Source of the DNA: Acidobacteriaceae bacterium | Lineage (GTDB): Bacteria > Acidobacteriota > Terriglobia > Bryobacterales > Bryobacteraceae | NCBI GenBank assembly: GCA_019239585.1 | Contig: JAFAZU010000470.1 | Span: 1-9,662, forward strand | Reading direction: 5' to 3' | DNA: 9,662 nucleotides | Part shown: positions 1 to 6,745 of the stretch, in pieces | Position numbering within the stretch: position 1 is the first letter of the stretch | Layout: every line of letters begins with the position of its first letter | Made by a program: the position numbers and the translations under genes | Notes under the pieces: model-generated | Told to the model about the DNA's origin: nothing | The model's input: only the letters and a program-made list of their open reading frames with translations | Databases searched by the model: none

Positions 1-216
1 TAAAACTCGTCCTCGCGTCCGGTCCTGCACCGAAAGCGCTACCCGCACCCGGTCACCGACCCGTAAACGCACAAAATTAGCCCGCTGCGCCGACGGAAGA
101 TGAGCAATTAATTGATGCTCTCCTTCCAGTCTGACACGTACCAACGCACTTGGCAAAAGCTCGGCCACAAACCCGTCGGCGATTCGTTCCCCGTCCTCGG
201 TGCCTTCCGCTTCCAC
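1..216 (-). CDS. infA: Translation initiation factor IF-1, partial (3' end beyond window edge)
   Basis: IF-1 is a small OB-fold protein that binds the 30S A site during initiation. The 72 codons visible here begin at a GTG at 216-214. An AAAGG Shine-Dalgarno at 227-223 sits six bases upstream, and no other in-frame start follows the map stop. From about residue 15 the protein aligns without gaps to E. coli IF-1 from G11: LLPSALVRVRLEG matches the LPNTMFRVELENG block, and VGDRVRVALSVQDRTRGRV matches [20 protein letters not shown]. The reading frame is still open at base 1, so only the last few residues are missing. It is divergent: the usual HISGKMR is HLPSAQR, and the N-terminus is acidic and about four residues longer than usual. 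The gene follows map after nine bases in the same frame. Its position in the spc operon supports genuine IF-1, though a diverged paralogue is possible. Confidence 0.85.
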   Translation of the reverse strand, partial: MEAEGTEDGERIADGFVAELLPSALVRVRLEGEHQLIAHLPSAQRANFVRLRVGDRVRVALSVQDRTRGRVL

Positions 217-222
217 CGCAAA

Positions 223-227
223 CCTTT
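223..227 (-). promoter_or_regulatory. Ribosome binding site deciding the infA GTG start
   Basis: AAAGG, partly overlapping the TAA stop of map (228-226), lies six bases before the GTG at 216. This spacing is good, and it is the main reason for placing the infA start there. Confidence 0.6.
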
Positions 228-996
228 ACGGCCGGGTCAAAACCCAGGGACCGTTATCCGTCACTGCCACCATGTGTTCAAAATGGGCCGAGTAGGAACC
301 ATCCTTCGCCACAGCCGTCCATTTATCGCCCAAAACCGTTGTATCCGGCTTGCCTGCATTCACCATCGGCTCAATGGCCAGCACCATTCCCGGTTTCAGG
401 CGCGGATTCTCGCCCCGGCGATCCACATAGTTCGGAATCTGCGGCTCTTCGTGCAACGAAGTCCCAATTCCATGACCAACAAACTCACGCACAATGGAAA
501 AACCGTTCGAAACCACATGCTTCTCCACCGTTCCGCACACATCAAACAAACGGTTGCCCGCCCGGACCCGGTCAATGGCCAATTCCAGGCTCTCTTCCGT
601 CACCTTCAGCAGCCGCTTAACCGAATCGTTAACCTCACCGATAGCAATCGTAATCGCCGAATCGCCGTAGTAGCCGTTCAACTGAACGCCCGTATCAATC
701 GAAACAATATCGCCCGCCCTCAGTCTCCGCTTCACGGAAGGCATCCCATGTACCACTTCCTCATTGACCGAGGTGCAAAGAACGTACGGATACTTGGTTC
801 CGGCAGCCTGCGAATAGTAGCCCTTGAAAGCCGGTTTCGCACCCGCATCCGTGATCATCTTTTCCGCCGCGACTTCCAAATCCTGAGTGGTCGCGCCTTC
901 CATCACCATCGGCTTCAGCTTCTGCAGGATTTCATACACCAACAGGCCGCTCCGGCGCAATTTCTCCAGTTCTGCCGCGCTTCTCCGTACAATCAT
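226..996 (-). CDS. map: Methionine aminopeptidase, type I
   Basis: This cytosolic dimetal hydrolase removes the initiator methionine from nascent proteins at the ribosome exit. At 256 residues it has the normal length of a type Ia enzyme with no N-terminal zinc-finger extension. The pita-bread fold residues are all present: H83 (VVHG), metal ligands D101 (SIDTG), D112 (GDSA), H175 (GHGIG), E209 (AIEPM) and E240 (HFEHM), plus the second active-site H182 (SLHEEP). The start is an ATG at 996-994. A GGTAGG-type Shine-Dalgarno overlaps the adk stop, and only six bases separate the two genes. The order adk-map-infA is standard for bacterial spc operons. Nothing suggests a defect, and an active enzyme is expected. 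Confidence 0.97.
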   Translation of the reverse strand: MIVRRSAAELEKLRRSGLLVYEILQKLKPMVMEGATTQDLEVAAEKMITDAGAKPAFKGYYSQAAGTKYPYVLCTSVNEEVVHGMPSVKRRLRAGDIVSIDTGVQLNGYYGDSAITIAIGEVNDSVKRLLKVTEESLELAIDRVRAGNRLFDVCGTVEKHVVSNGFSIVREFVGHGIGTSLHEEPQIPNYVDRRGENPRLKPGMVLAIEPMVNAGKPDTTVLGDKWTAVAKDGSYSAHFEHMVAVTDNGPWVLTRP

Positions 997-1002
997 GGCA
1001 AC

Positions 1003-1716
1003 CTACCGCGATCCGTTGTTCGTAGTCAGCATTAATCCCGCTGAGTGGAGTGACCGGCAAATCTCCTGCGAGATCTCTTCAGGCGAAGCGTCGGCAGCCT
1101 TAATCTCCAGCATCGGCACACCCGCCTGCCGGAAAAAGTCCAGCAAGGGACGCGTTTGCACCTCATACTGATTCAGACGCTCACGAATCACCGATTCCCG
1201 ATCATCTTCGCGGGTCACCAGTTTCGCCCCCTCCAGGTCACAGATACCCGGGACCTTCGGCGGGTTCGTTTTCATGTTGTAAAGGGTTCCGCAAACAGGA
1301 CACTGACGACGACCACTCAGGCGGGCTACGATGACTTCGTAGTCAACCATTAAGTATACCACAGCTGCCTGATATCCAAAACTTTGCATAAACCCAAGTA
1401 AAACTTGGGCCTGATTAGTAGTTCGCGGGTAGCCGTCCAGAATAATTCCGGCCTGGCAATCCGAATCCTGCAGGCGCTGTTTGACCAGCTCATTAACCAT
1501 TTCATCCGGTACGAGCCGGCCGGATTTAATCAAAGCCTGCGCCTGGTTGCCGATGGAATCGCCGGCCTGAATATGCGAACGGAGCATATCGCCCGTCGAG
1601 ATATGGGGACCCCGCAGACAGTTCTGCAGCAGACGGGCCTGCGTTCCCTTACCGGAACCCGGCGATCCGAACAAAATAATAGCGGGAATGGGACTGCTTT
1701 GAGCGGTTGTCGTCAA
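1003..1716 (-). CDS. adk: Adenylate kinase, long (LID) form with zinc-finger-type LID
   Basis: Adenylate kinase catalyses ATP + AMP <-> 2 ADP in the cytosol. The 237-residue protein has the P-loop GSPGSGKGTQ (residues 17-26), the NMP-binding segment STGDMLR (40-46), the DGYPRT motif (94-99; DGFPRT in most relatives) and LID arginines at 136-137 and R169 in TREDD. The LID carries CPVC (C139, C142) and C159, as in the zinc-binding Bacillus-type enzymes, but the fourth ligand position holds Glu162. The start is a TTG at 1716-1714 that overlaps the secY TGA stop (TTGA). No ATG or GTG occurs upstream in frame before a stop, so translation is probably coupled to secY. The next in-frame TTG, codon 15, would cut into the first beta strand. 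The C-terminal tail, after about residue 222, is somewhat longer than usual. Confidence 0.96.
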   Translation of the reverse strand: MTTTAQSSPIPAIILFGSPGSGKGTQARLLQNCLRGPHISTGDMLRSHIQAGDSIGNQAQALIKSGRLVPDEMVNELVKQRLQDSDCQAGIILDGYPRTTNQAQVLLGFMQSFGYQAAVVYLMVDYEVIVARLSGRRQCPVCGTLYNMKTNPPKVPGICDLEGAKLVTREDDRESVIRERLNQYEVQTRPLLDFFRQAGVPMLEIKAADASPEEISQEICRSLHSAGLMLTTNNGSR

Positions 1717-3110
1717 TTCCGTCGTCCGCGAATTCGGCCAGCACGCGGGGTGAAGCCCTCGTAGTGACGCATGATTAACTGCGCTTCAATTTGATTCACC
1801 GTATCCATCGCCACTCCGACCACGATCAGCAGCGACGTACCGCCGAAAAAGAAGTTCACGCCCAAACCGTCCAGGAGCCATCGCGGGAAGTGCGCGTCAA
1901 TGAAGTTTCCGACCAGGGGAAGACGTTGCAACTTGATTCCCTGAATCATGATCTGCGGAATCAAGGAAAGAATTGCCAGGTACAGGCCACCTACCACAGT
2001 GATCTTGGATAGAATTTTGTCCATGTACTCGGCCGTATTCTTACCGGGCCGGATACCGGGAATAAATCCGCCATACTTCCGCATATTGTCCGCCGCTTCA
2101 TTCGGATTGAAAATGATGGACACGTAAAAGAAGCAGAAGAAAACAATCAGCAGAACAAACGCCAGATAGTACAAGGGTTCTGCGCCGCCCAGAGCACCCA
2201 ACATACTGCTGAGCCAAGGACTGCTTTTCACGACTGGAAATTGCAGAGCCGTTTGCGGCAGGGCCAGCAAGGATGAAGCAAAAATAATCGGAATGACGCC
2301 GCCCGCATTGACCTTCAAAGGCAGGTGCGTGGACTGACCGCCCATCATGCGACGACCCACGACGCGCTTGGCATACTGCACCGGAATCCGGCGTTCGCCG
2401 CGTTCCACGAGAACAATAAAGCCGACCACCGCAATCATCACCAGCACAATGATAATCATTTGGAGCACATGCCACTGGTGCGTAACAAAGGTGTTGTTAT
2501 ACATGTTGCGGATTGCACTGGGCAAGCCGATCAAAATACCAGTAAAAATAATCAGCGACATGCCGTTACCAATGCCGCGATCCGTAATCTGTTCGCCCAG
2601 CCACATAATGAAAGCCGTACCGGTCGTGAACGTCAAGGTGGTCAGGGCAATGAACCCGAATCCGGGGTGCGACACGAAATTGCCGTCCGAGTTCTGCAAG
2701 GCAAAAGCGATACCGATCGATTGCAGTACTGCCAGGATCACGGTCAAATAACGCGTCCACTGTGTAATCTTGCGCCGCCCCAGCTCCCCTTCTTTCTGCA
2801 ATTTGTCGAGAGTCGGAATCACAACCGTCAGCAACTGCAAAATAATGGAGGCCGTGATATAGGGCGTAATGCCTAGAGCGAAGATCGTCATGCGTCGCAA
2901 CATGCCGCCGCTGAACAGGTCAAAATACCCTAAAAATCCGCCGCTGGCGCTGCGGTTAAAGAATTCCTCAAAACGCGCCGTAACGATGCCGGGAGTTGGG
3001 ATATAGGCGCCAATGCGGTAAATCGCCAACAGACCGAGCGTAAACAACACCCGTTTCCGCAGATCCGGAATCCGGAACACATTTGCAAGGGCTTCAAAAA
3101 ACTTTGCCAT
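1713..3110 (-). CDS. secY: Preprotein translocase subunit SecY
   Basis: SecY is the channel-forming subunit of the SecYEG translocon in the inner membrane, with about ten transmembrane helices. It exports unfolded proteins and inserts membrane proteins. I chose the ATG at 3110-3108, giving 465 residues. The family typically starts close to the FFEALANVFRIPDLRKR segment, and a GTG four codons upstream (3122) has only a purine run too close to serve as a Shine-Dalgarno. Signature segments, numbered from the ATG, are LGEQITDRGIGNG at about 171-183, RRIPVQYAKR at about 240-249, VNAGGVIPIIFASSL at about 267-281, and the functional C5-loop Arg in FIPGIRPG (R354, equivalent to E. coli R357). The C-terminus is basic (GRIRGRRN). 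The gene lies between rplO and adk, its usual place, and its stop overlaps the adk start. Confidence 0.97.
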   Translation of the reverse strand: MAKFFEALANVFRIPDLRKRVLFTLGLLAIYRIGAYIPTPGIVTARFEEFFNRSASGGFLGYFDLFSGGMLRRMTIFALGITPYITASIILQLLTVVIPTLDKLQKEGELGRRKITQWTRYLTVILAVLQSIGIAFALQNSDGNFVSHPGFGFIALTTLTFTTGTAFIMWLGEQITDRGIGNGMSLIIFTGILIGLPSAIRNMYNNTFVTHQWHVLQMIIIVLVMIAVVGFIVLVERGERRIPVQYAKRVVGRRMMGGQSTHLPLKVNAGGVIPIIFASSLLALPQTALQFPVVKSSPWLSSMLGALGGAEPLYYLAFVLLIVFFCFFYVSIIFNPNEAADNMRKYGGFIPGIRPGKNTAEYMDKILSKITVVGGLYLAILSLIPQIMIQGIKLQRLPLVGNFIDAHFPRWLLDGLGVNFFFGGTSLLIVVGVAMDTVNQIEAQLIMRHYEGFTPRAGRIRGRRN

Positions 3111-3153
3111 CGAGTCCGTCACTTCCCCGGTTGGAGGACCAGGGTCTTATCAC

Positions 3154-3636
3154 TTACTTTCCTTCTTCCGCTTCGGACGGCTGTGCCGCGCGCTGTCTTG
3201 TTAAAACTTCCGCGCTGCCGCCCGCCCCTTGAATTTTATCGAGAGCCGATTTGGAGTAAACATGCGCTTTCACGCTGATCTTCCGGGTCAGCTCGCCGTC
3301 GCCGAGAACTTTTAAACCGGCATTCAACTTCTTCACTACGCCGCTCGCCTGGAGAGACTCAGGAGTAAATGTATCACCTTCCAACCTTTCCAGCGTGCCG
3401 ACATTGATAATCGCGTATTCCTTACGAAAGATATTTGTAAATCCCCGCTTCGGCAAACGGCGGTGAAGCGGCATCTGACCGCCCTCGAAACCGCGCATCT
3501 TGCTGTAGCCCGAAATCGACTTGGCGCCCTTCGCGCCGCGGCCGGAATATTTACCGCGACCGGAACCCATACCCTGGCCGATGCGCTGCTTCTTATGTTT
3601 TTGACCCTTGGGCGGGCGTAAATTGCTTAAGTTCAT
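3154..3636 (-). CDS. rplO: 50S ribosomal protein L15
   Basis: L15 is a late-assembly 50S protein whose N-terminal arm penetrates 23S rRNA. The protein has 160 residues from the ATG at 3636-3634. I preferred this over a GTG seven codons upstream (3657) because MNLSNLRPPKG is the conserved family start and AGGTAGAG sits at suitable spacing before the ATG. Hallmarks are the Gly/Arg-rich arm with SGRGAKG (31-37) and FEGGQMPLHRRLPKRGF (50-66). A short acidic, low-complexity tail (SEAEEGK) ends the protein. It lies between rpmD and secY as in most bacteria. The 67 bases before it (3637-3703) hold no other gene or clear signal. Confidence 0.96.
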   Translation of the reverse strand: MNLSNLRPPKGQKHKKQRIGQGMGSGRGKYSGRGAKGAKSISGYSKMRGFEGGQMPLHRRLPKRGFTNIFRKEYAIINVGTLERLEGDTFTPESLQASGVVKKLNAGLKVLGDGELTRKISVKAHVYSKSALDKIQGAGGSAEVLTRQRAAQPSEAEEGK

Positions 3637-3703
3637 GTTCTCTACCTGAAATCGCACGCCGCCCTAAAAAGCAGACGTACTCGGCTTACTAATTCTTCAA
3701 ATC

Positions 3704-3889
3704 CTATTCTTTAACAATTTCGAGCAGGTGCGGCACCTTGGCAACCATGCCCCGGAAACCGGGCGTATCAGGACGCTCCACTACTCGGTTGATTTTGTGC
3801 AAGCCCAACGACTTGACAATATCTTTATGCTTCTGCGGCGTGCAAATGACGCTGCGCACCAGCTTGATTTTGATTTTGCCTTCAGCCAT
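3704..3889 (-). CDS. rpmD: 50S ribosomal protein L30
   Basis: L30 is a small 50S protein near the central protuberance. It has 61 residues, the normal bacterial size. The family pattern is clear: an N-terminal strand KIKIKLVRSVI, then the helix-forming segment from about 18 to 29, then the LHKINRVVERPDTPGFRGMV block (30-49), with a closing VPHLLEIVKE strand/helix. The start is an ATG at 3889-3887, 18 bases after rpsE, with a GGGAG purine tract upstream at slightly long spacing. L30 is absent from some bacterial lineages, so its presence here is mildly informative about lineage. Confidence 0.95.
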   Translation of the reverse strand: MAEGKIKIKLVRSVICTPQKHKDIVKSLGLHKINRVVERPDTPGFRGMVAKVPHLLEIVKE

Positions 3890-3907
3890 GTTCTTTATGC
3901 TCCCGCG

Positions 3908-4423
3908 CTACAACTTCTCAATCGGCAGGCCGCGCATGTCTGCAATAGCGGCCTTGTCGGACAACTGCTCCAGAGCAGCAATCGTCGCCTTCACAACATT
4001 GTGGGCATTATGGGAACCAATGGATTTGGTCAGCACATTCGGGATTCCCACGGCTTGAATGACAGCGCGCACCGGACCACCCGCAATCACGCCCGTTCCC
4101 TCCGGAGCAGGCTTCAAGAGCACCAATCCGCTGCCGAACCGGCCCAGAACAGGATGCCGGATGGTCGTTTCCAGCACGTTCACCTTACGCAGGTTTTTCT
4201 TCGCGGCCTCAATGCCCTTCTTGATGGCGGAAGGAACTTCCTTTGCCTTGCCCGTTCCAAACCCAACCACTTTGGCGTTGGTGTCGCCTACCACCACTAA
4301 GGCGGAAAAGCTCATATTTTTACCGCCCTTAACCACTTTGGTCACGCGGTTGATGCTGACAACCTGTTCTTTTAAATTGAGGTTCTGCGAATCAATCCGC
4401 TTGCCCGTTCCATTTAACGCCAT
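3908..4423 (-). CDS. rpsE: 30S ribosomal protein S5
   Basis: S5 sits at the mRNA entry side of the 30S subunit and contributes to accuracy and mRNA unwinding. The 171-residue protein has the N-terminal double-stranded-RNA-binding-like domain (about 16-80, including VVKGGKNMSFSALVVVGD and GFGTGKAKEVPSAIKKG). A C-terminal domain follows with PAPEGTGVIAGGPVRAV and GSHNAHNVVKAT. The VKGG loop at 31-34 is the region where spectinomycin-resistance changes fall in other species, and it looks intact. The start is an ATG at 4423-4421, with GGAG inside the end of rplR. Only three bases separate it from the rplR stop. Confidence 0.97.
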   Translation of the reverse strand: MALNGTGKRIDSQNLNLKEQVVSINRVTKVVKGGKNMSFSALVVVGDTNAKVVGFGTGKAKEVPSAIKKGIEAAKKNLRKVNVLETTIRHPVLGRFGSGLVLLKPAPEGTGVIAGGPVRAVIQAVGIPNVLTKSIGSHNAHNVVKATIAALEQLSDKAAIADMRGLPIEKL

Positions 4424-4426
4424 TGC

Positions 4427-4783
4427 TTAAAACTCCAATCCCGCTTCACGAGCTGCATCGGCCAATGCCTTCACGCGGCCGTGATAAAGATAGCCGCCGC
4501 GATCAAACACGACGCGACTAATCCCTTTATTCTTGGCGCGCTCGGCTACGGTTCTGCCGATCAGCTTGGCGCCTTCGACATTCCCGCCCTTGCCGCGCAA
4601 ATCTTTTTCATTCGAGCCCGCAGCCACTACGGTGTGGCCCGCGCCATCGTCAATCACTTGCGCGTAAATATGCTTCAGGCTGCGAAAAACCGCCAGACGC
4701 GGACGCTCCTGCGTACCAGCAACCCGCCCACGGATGCGCTTGTGAATGCGCTGACGAATATCGTTTTTGGATTCCTTTGCCAT
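4427..4783 (-). CDS. rplR: 50S ribosomal protein L18
   Basis: L18 binds 5S rRNA and helps dock it, with L5, into the central protuberance. The 118-residue length is typical. The basic N-terminal tail (RQRIHKRIRGRVAGT) is followed by the conserved RPRLAVFRSLKHIYAQVIDD segment (about 28-47), GRTVAERAKNKGI, and the C-terminal FDRGGYLYHGRVKALADAAREAGL. The ATG at 4783-4781 shares one base with the rplF stop (TAATG), and GGGGAG lies just upstream inside rplF. This arrangement suggests translational coupling or re-initiation. Confidence 0.97.
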   Translation of the reverse strand: MAKESKNDIRQRIHKRIRGRVAGTQERPRLAVFRSLKHIYAQVIDDGAGHTVVAAGSNEKDLRGKGGNVEGAKLIGRTVAERAKNKGISRVVFDRGGYLYHGRVKALADAAREAGLEF

Positions 4784-5319
4784 TATTTACTCCCCGCTCC
4801 GGTCTTGCCCGCCTTCTTGCGCAGCACTTCCCCGACGTAACGGACGCCCTTTTGCTTATACGGATCAGGCGGACGCAGAGCGCGAATTTGAGCAGCAATC
4901 TGGCCCACTATCTGACGGTCATACCCCGACAAGATTAAATGCGTTTGTTTGTCCACCTTCAGCTCCACGCCTTTCGGCAGAAGAAATTCAATCGGATGCG
5001 AATAGCCGAGGGTAAAAGTCGCTACCTGGCCTTTGACATCAGCGCGGTATCCGGTGCCGACAATATCCATCTCACGCGTAAAGCCGGTCGAGACGCCCTG
5101 TACGGCATTCGCCGCCAAAGCGCGTGTCAAACCGTGTAAGGCGGCAAACTTGTCGTTTTCGCGAGCCACTTGAAGCGTGCTGTCCTTCTGCTCCAAGCGG
5201 ACGCCTTCCGGAATCGGGACCGAGAGCTTGCCCTTAGGACCTTCGACATCTAACTGACTCCCAATCGTAATTTTGACCCCTTTGGGGAGGGGAATGGGTT
5301 TATTTCCTACTCGTGACAT
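4783..5319 (-). CDS. rplF: 50S ribosomal protein L6
   Basis: L6 is a two-domain 50S protein near the GTPase-associated centre and the sarcin-ricin loop. It has 178 residues, the normal size. The start MSRVGNKPIPLPKGV and the C-terminal signature PPDPYKQKGVRYVGE (about 150-164) are diagnostic. The middle shows the usual domain duplication, with GYSHPIEFLLPKGV in the second half. The start is an ATG at 5319-5317, preceded by AAGGA that overlaps the rpsH stop region. Thirteen bases separate it from rpsH. Confidence 0.97.
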   Translation of the reverse strand: MSRVGNKPIPLPKGVKITIGSQLDVEGPKGKLSVPIPEGVRLEQKDSTLQVARENDKFAALHGLTRALAANAVQGVSTGFTREMDIVGTGYRADVKGQVATFTLGYSHPIEFLLPKGVELKVDKQTHLILSGYDRQIVGQIAAQIRALRPPDPYKQKGVRYVGEVLRKKAGKTGAGSK

Positions 5320-5332
5320 CGTGGAATGATCC

Positions 5333-5728
5333 TTACCAGATTTGACACAGAACTTCGCCGCCCACGCCTTCCTTACGCGCTGCGGTTCCCGTCATCACAC
5401 CCTTAGGCGTGGTCAAAATATTGATTCCCAGACCTCCCAGGATGCGGGGAATTTCCTTGCTGCCGACATATACGCGGCAACCCGGACGGGAAACCCGTTC
5501 AATCCGCGAGATCACGGGCAGGTTCGAGGGAGTGTACTTCAAGTATAAACGGATGTACCGTTTGGCTCCTTCTTCCGTCAACTTGTAATTGAGGATATAG
5601 CCTTCTTCGCGCAGAATGCGGGCAATCTCATTCTTCAATCGTGAAGCCGGTACGTCCACCTTGGCATGGCGCGCGATAATCGCGTTGCGCACGCGCGTCA
5701 ACATATCGGCAATGGGGTCTGCTGTCAT
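5333..5728 (-). CDS. rpsH: 30S ribosomal protein S8
   Basis: S8 is a primary 16S rRNA-binding protein of the 30S platform. In E. coli it also represses spc-operon translation by binding mRNA near rplE. The protein has 131 residues, beginning DPIADMLTRVRNA. The RNA-binding C-terminal half has SRPGCRVYVG (about 80-89), ILGGLGINILTTPKGVMT and the terminal KEGVGGEVLCQIW. The start is an ATG at 5728-5726 with a strong AAAGGTAGGA Shine-Dalgarno. The 56 bases between rpsN and rpsH (5729-5784) contain that site and nothing else I can support. Whether the E. coli-type feedback operates here is unknown. Confidence 0.97.
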   Translation of the reverse strand: MTADPIADMLTRVRNAIIARHAKVDVPASRLKNEIARILREEGYILNYKLTEEGAKRYIRLYLKYTPSNLPVISRIERVSRPGCRVYVGSKEIPRILGGLGINILTTPKGVMTGTAARKEGVGGEVLCQIW

Positions 5729-5784
5729 TTCCTACCTTTCAGCACCTAACATTGTTCAAAAATTTCAACTGTGGTCCGGTTTGC

Positions 5785-6009
5785 TTACCAGCTCGCTTTG
5801 GTGATACCGGGAATCTCGCCAGACAAAGCAAACTGACGGAAGCAAATGCGGCACAGGGAAAACTTGCGGAGAAATCCGCGCGGTCTTCCGCAGTTCTTGC
5901 AGCGGTTGCGCAGGCGGGTCGGGAATTTTACTGTTGTTCCTGCCTGCCGGGCCCGCGCAATTTCCGCCAGCTTTCCTTCCTCTTTTGCGATCTTTGCAGT
6001 AGTTGCCAT
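5785..6009 (-). CDS. rpsN: 30S ribosomal protein S14, zinc-binding type with extended N-terminus
   Basis: S14 is an assembly protein of the 30S head. The zinc ribbon is intact: C37 and C40 (CKNCGRP), then C53 and C56 (CRICFR), a CX2C-X12-CX2C pattern. The end, GEIPGITKASW, is the universal S14 C-terminus. At 74 residues it is about 13 longer than the common 61-residue zinc form and shorter than the roughly 89-101-residue zinc-free form. The RNRC...GRPRGFLRKF stretch looks more like the long form than most zinc forms do. The start is an ATG at 6009-6007. It lies 13 bases after rplE, in the normal L5-S14-S8 order. Confidence 0.95.
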   Translation of the reverse strand: MATTAKIAKEEGKLAEIARARQAGTTVKFPTRLRNRCKNCGRPRGFLRKFSLCRICFRQFALSGEIPGITKASW

Positions 6010-6022
6010 TTAAAAATTTTCC

Positions 6023-6706
6023 TTATTGGCGGAACGGCATGCCCATATGCCGCAGCAGCGCGAGCCCTTCCGCATCCGTTTTTGCCGTGGTGGTGATGCT
6101 GATGTTCATGCCCTTCACCTTGTCCACTTTGTTGTAATCAATTTCGGGGAAGATCAACTGATCTTTGAGGCCCAAGGTATAGTTGCCGCGGCCGTCAAAG
6201 GACTTCGGCGAAACGCCCCGGAAGTCACGAACGCGCGGCAGGGCCACATTCATCAGCCGATCCAGAAACTCATACATCCGGTCGCCGCGCAAAGTTACCA
6301 TGCAGCCGATTGACATGCCTTCACGCAGCTTGAACGCCGCAATCGATTTTTTCGCCTTTGTCACAACCGGTTTCTGACCGGCAATCGCGGCCAACTCATT
6401 CACCGCGCTGTCCATCAGCTTGCTGTTGCCCGTCGCCTCGCCCAGACCGATGTTGATTGCGATCTTCTCGATCTTCGGCACCGCCATCGGGTTTTTATAA
6501 CCGAAATCCTGCTTCAGGGCCGGAGTCACGCTCTTGAGGTAATGCTCCTTCAGCCGCGCCTTTCCGCTGGCGCTATGGGGACGTCCCTCTTCCAACCGGA
6601 TATCAGCGCCGGAGCGAACATCTGTCTTACGGCCCTTTGCTTTCGGGTCTGCTTTCGGATCTGTTTTTGCTTTCGAGTCTGCTTTGGGATCAGTATTCTT
6701 TGCCAT
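6023..6706 (-). CDS. rplE: 50S ribosomal protein L5 with lysine-rich N-terminal extension
   Basis: L5 binds 5S rRNA in the central protuberance and contacts the P-site tRNA. Residues 50-227 are a normal L5 of about 178 residues: ARLKEHYLKSVTPAL, NPMAVPKIEKIAINIGLGE, GQKPVVTKAKKSIAAFKLREG, VALPRVRDFRGVSPKSFDGRGNY reading through to IFPEIDY, and the ending HMGMPFRQ. Ahead of it is an unusual extension of about 48 residues rich in Lys, Asp, Ala and Pro, including two near-identical ten-residue units at 5-24. The ATG at 6706-6704 has only a weak AGAG purine site. No ATG lies between it and the core, so a shorter start would need a non-ATG codon. The gene follows rplX after 39 bases. Confidence 0.95.
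   Translation of the reverse strand: MAKNTDPKADSKAKTDPKADPKAKGRKTDVRSGADIRLEEGRPHSASGKARLKEHYLKSVTPALKQDFGYKNPMAVPKIEKIAINIGLGEATGNSKLMDSAVNELAAIAGQKPVVTKAKKSIAAFKLREGMSIGCMVTLRGDRMYEFLDRLMNVALPRVRDFRGVSPKSFDGRGNYTLGLKDQLIFPEIDYNKVDKVKGMNISITTTAKTDAEGLALLRHMGMPFRQ
6635..6694 (-). repeat. Tandem direct repeat, 2 x 30 bp, inside the rplE N-terminal extension
   Basis: Two adjacent 30-base units (6694-6665 and 6664-6635) encode TDPKADSKAK and TDPKADPKAK. I count four base differences between them. Three fall at third codon positions, and the fourth changes TCG to CCG (Ser to Pro). Each unit also holds a looser half-repeat (DPKA/DSKA). In-frame duplication followed by drift under protein-level constraint would explain the pattern. 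Confidence 0.85.
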
Positions 6707-6745
6707 TTTCTCTATTTAGCCGATTCCAAACGGCCTCAACTTCTA

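Noticed and set aside
112..1035. Long open frame of 307 codons on the plus strand opposite map
   Set aside because: It lies antisense to the clearly identified map and infA genes. Its composition (His/Arg/Asn-rich, no recognisable domain) is typical of a GC-driven shadow frame.
3111..3122. GTG at 3122 as the secY start
   Set aside because: The purine run GGGGAA is almost adjacent to it, too close for normal initiation. The ATG at 3110 fits the family start better. The difference is only four residues, and I am not certain.
3637..3657. GTG at 3657 as the rplO start
   Set aside because: It would add seven residues before the conserved MNLSNLRPPKG start. The ATG at 3636 has its own Shine-Dalgarno and matches the family.
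5729..5784. TTGAAA in the rpsN-rpsH gap as a promoter -35 box
   Set aside because: No reasonable -10 box lies 16-18 bases downstream before the rpsH ribosome site.
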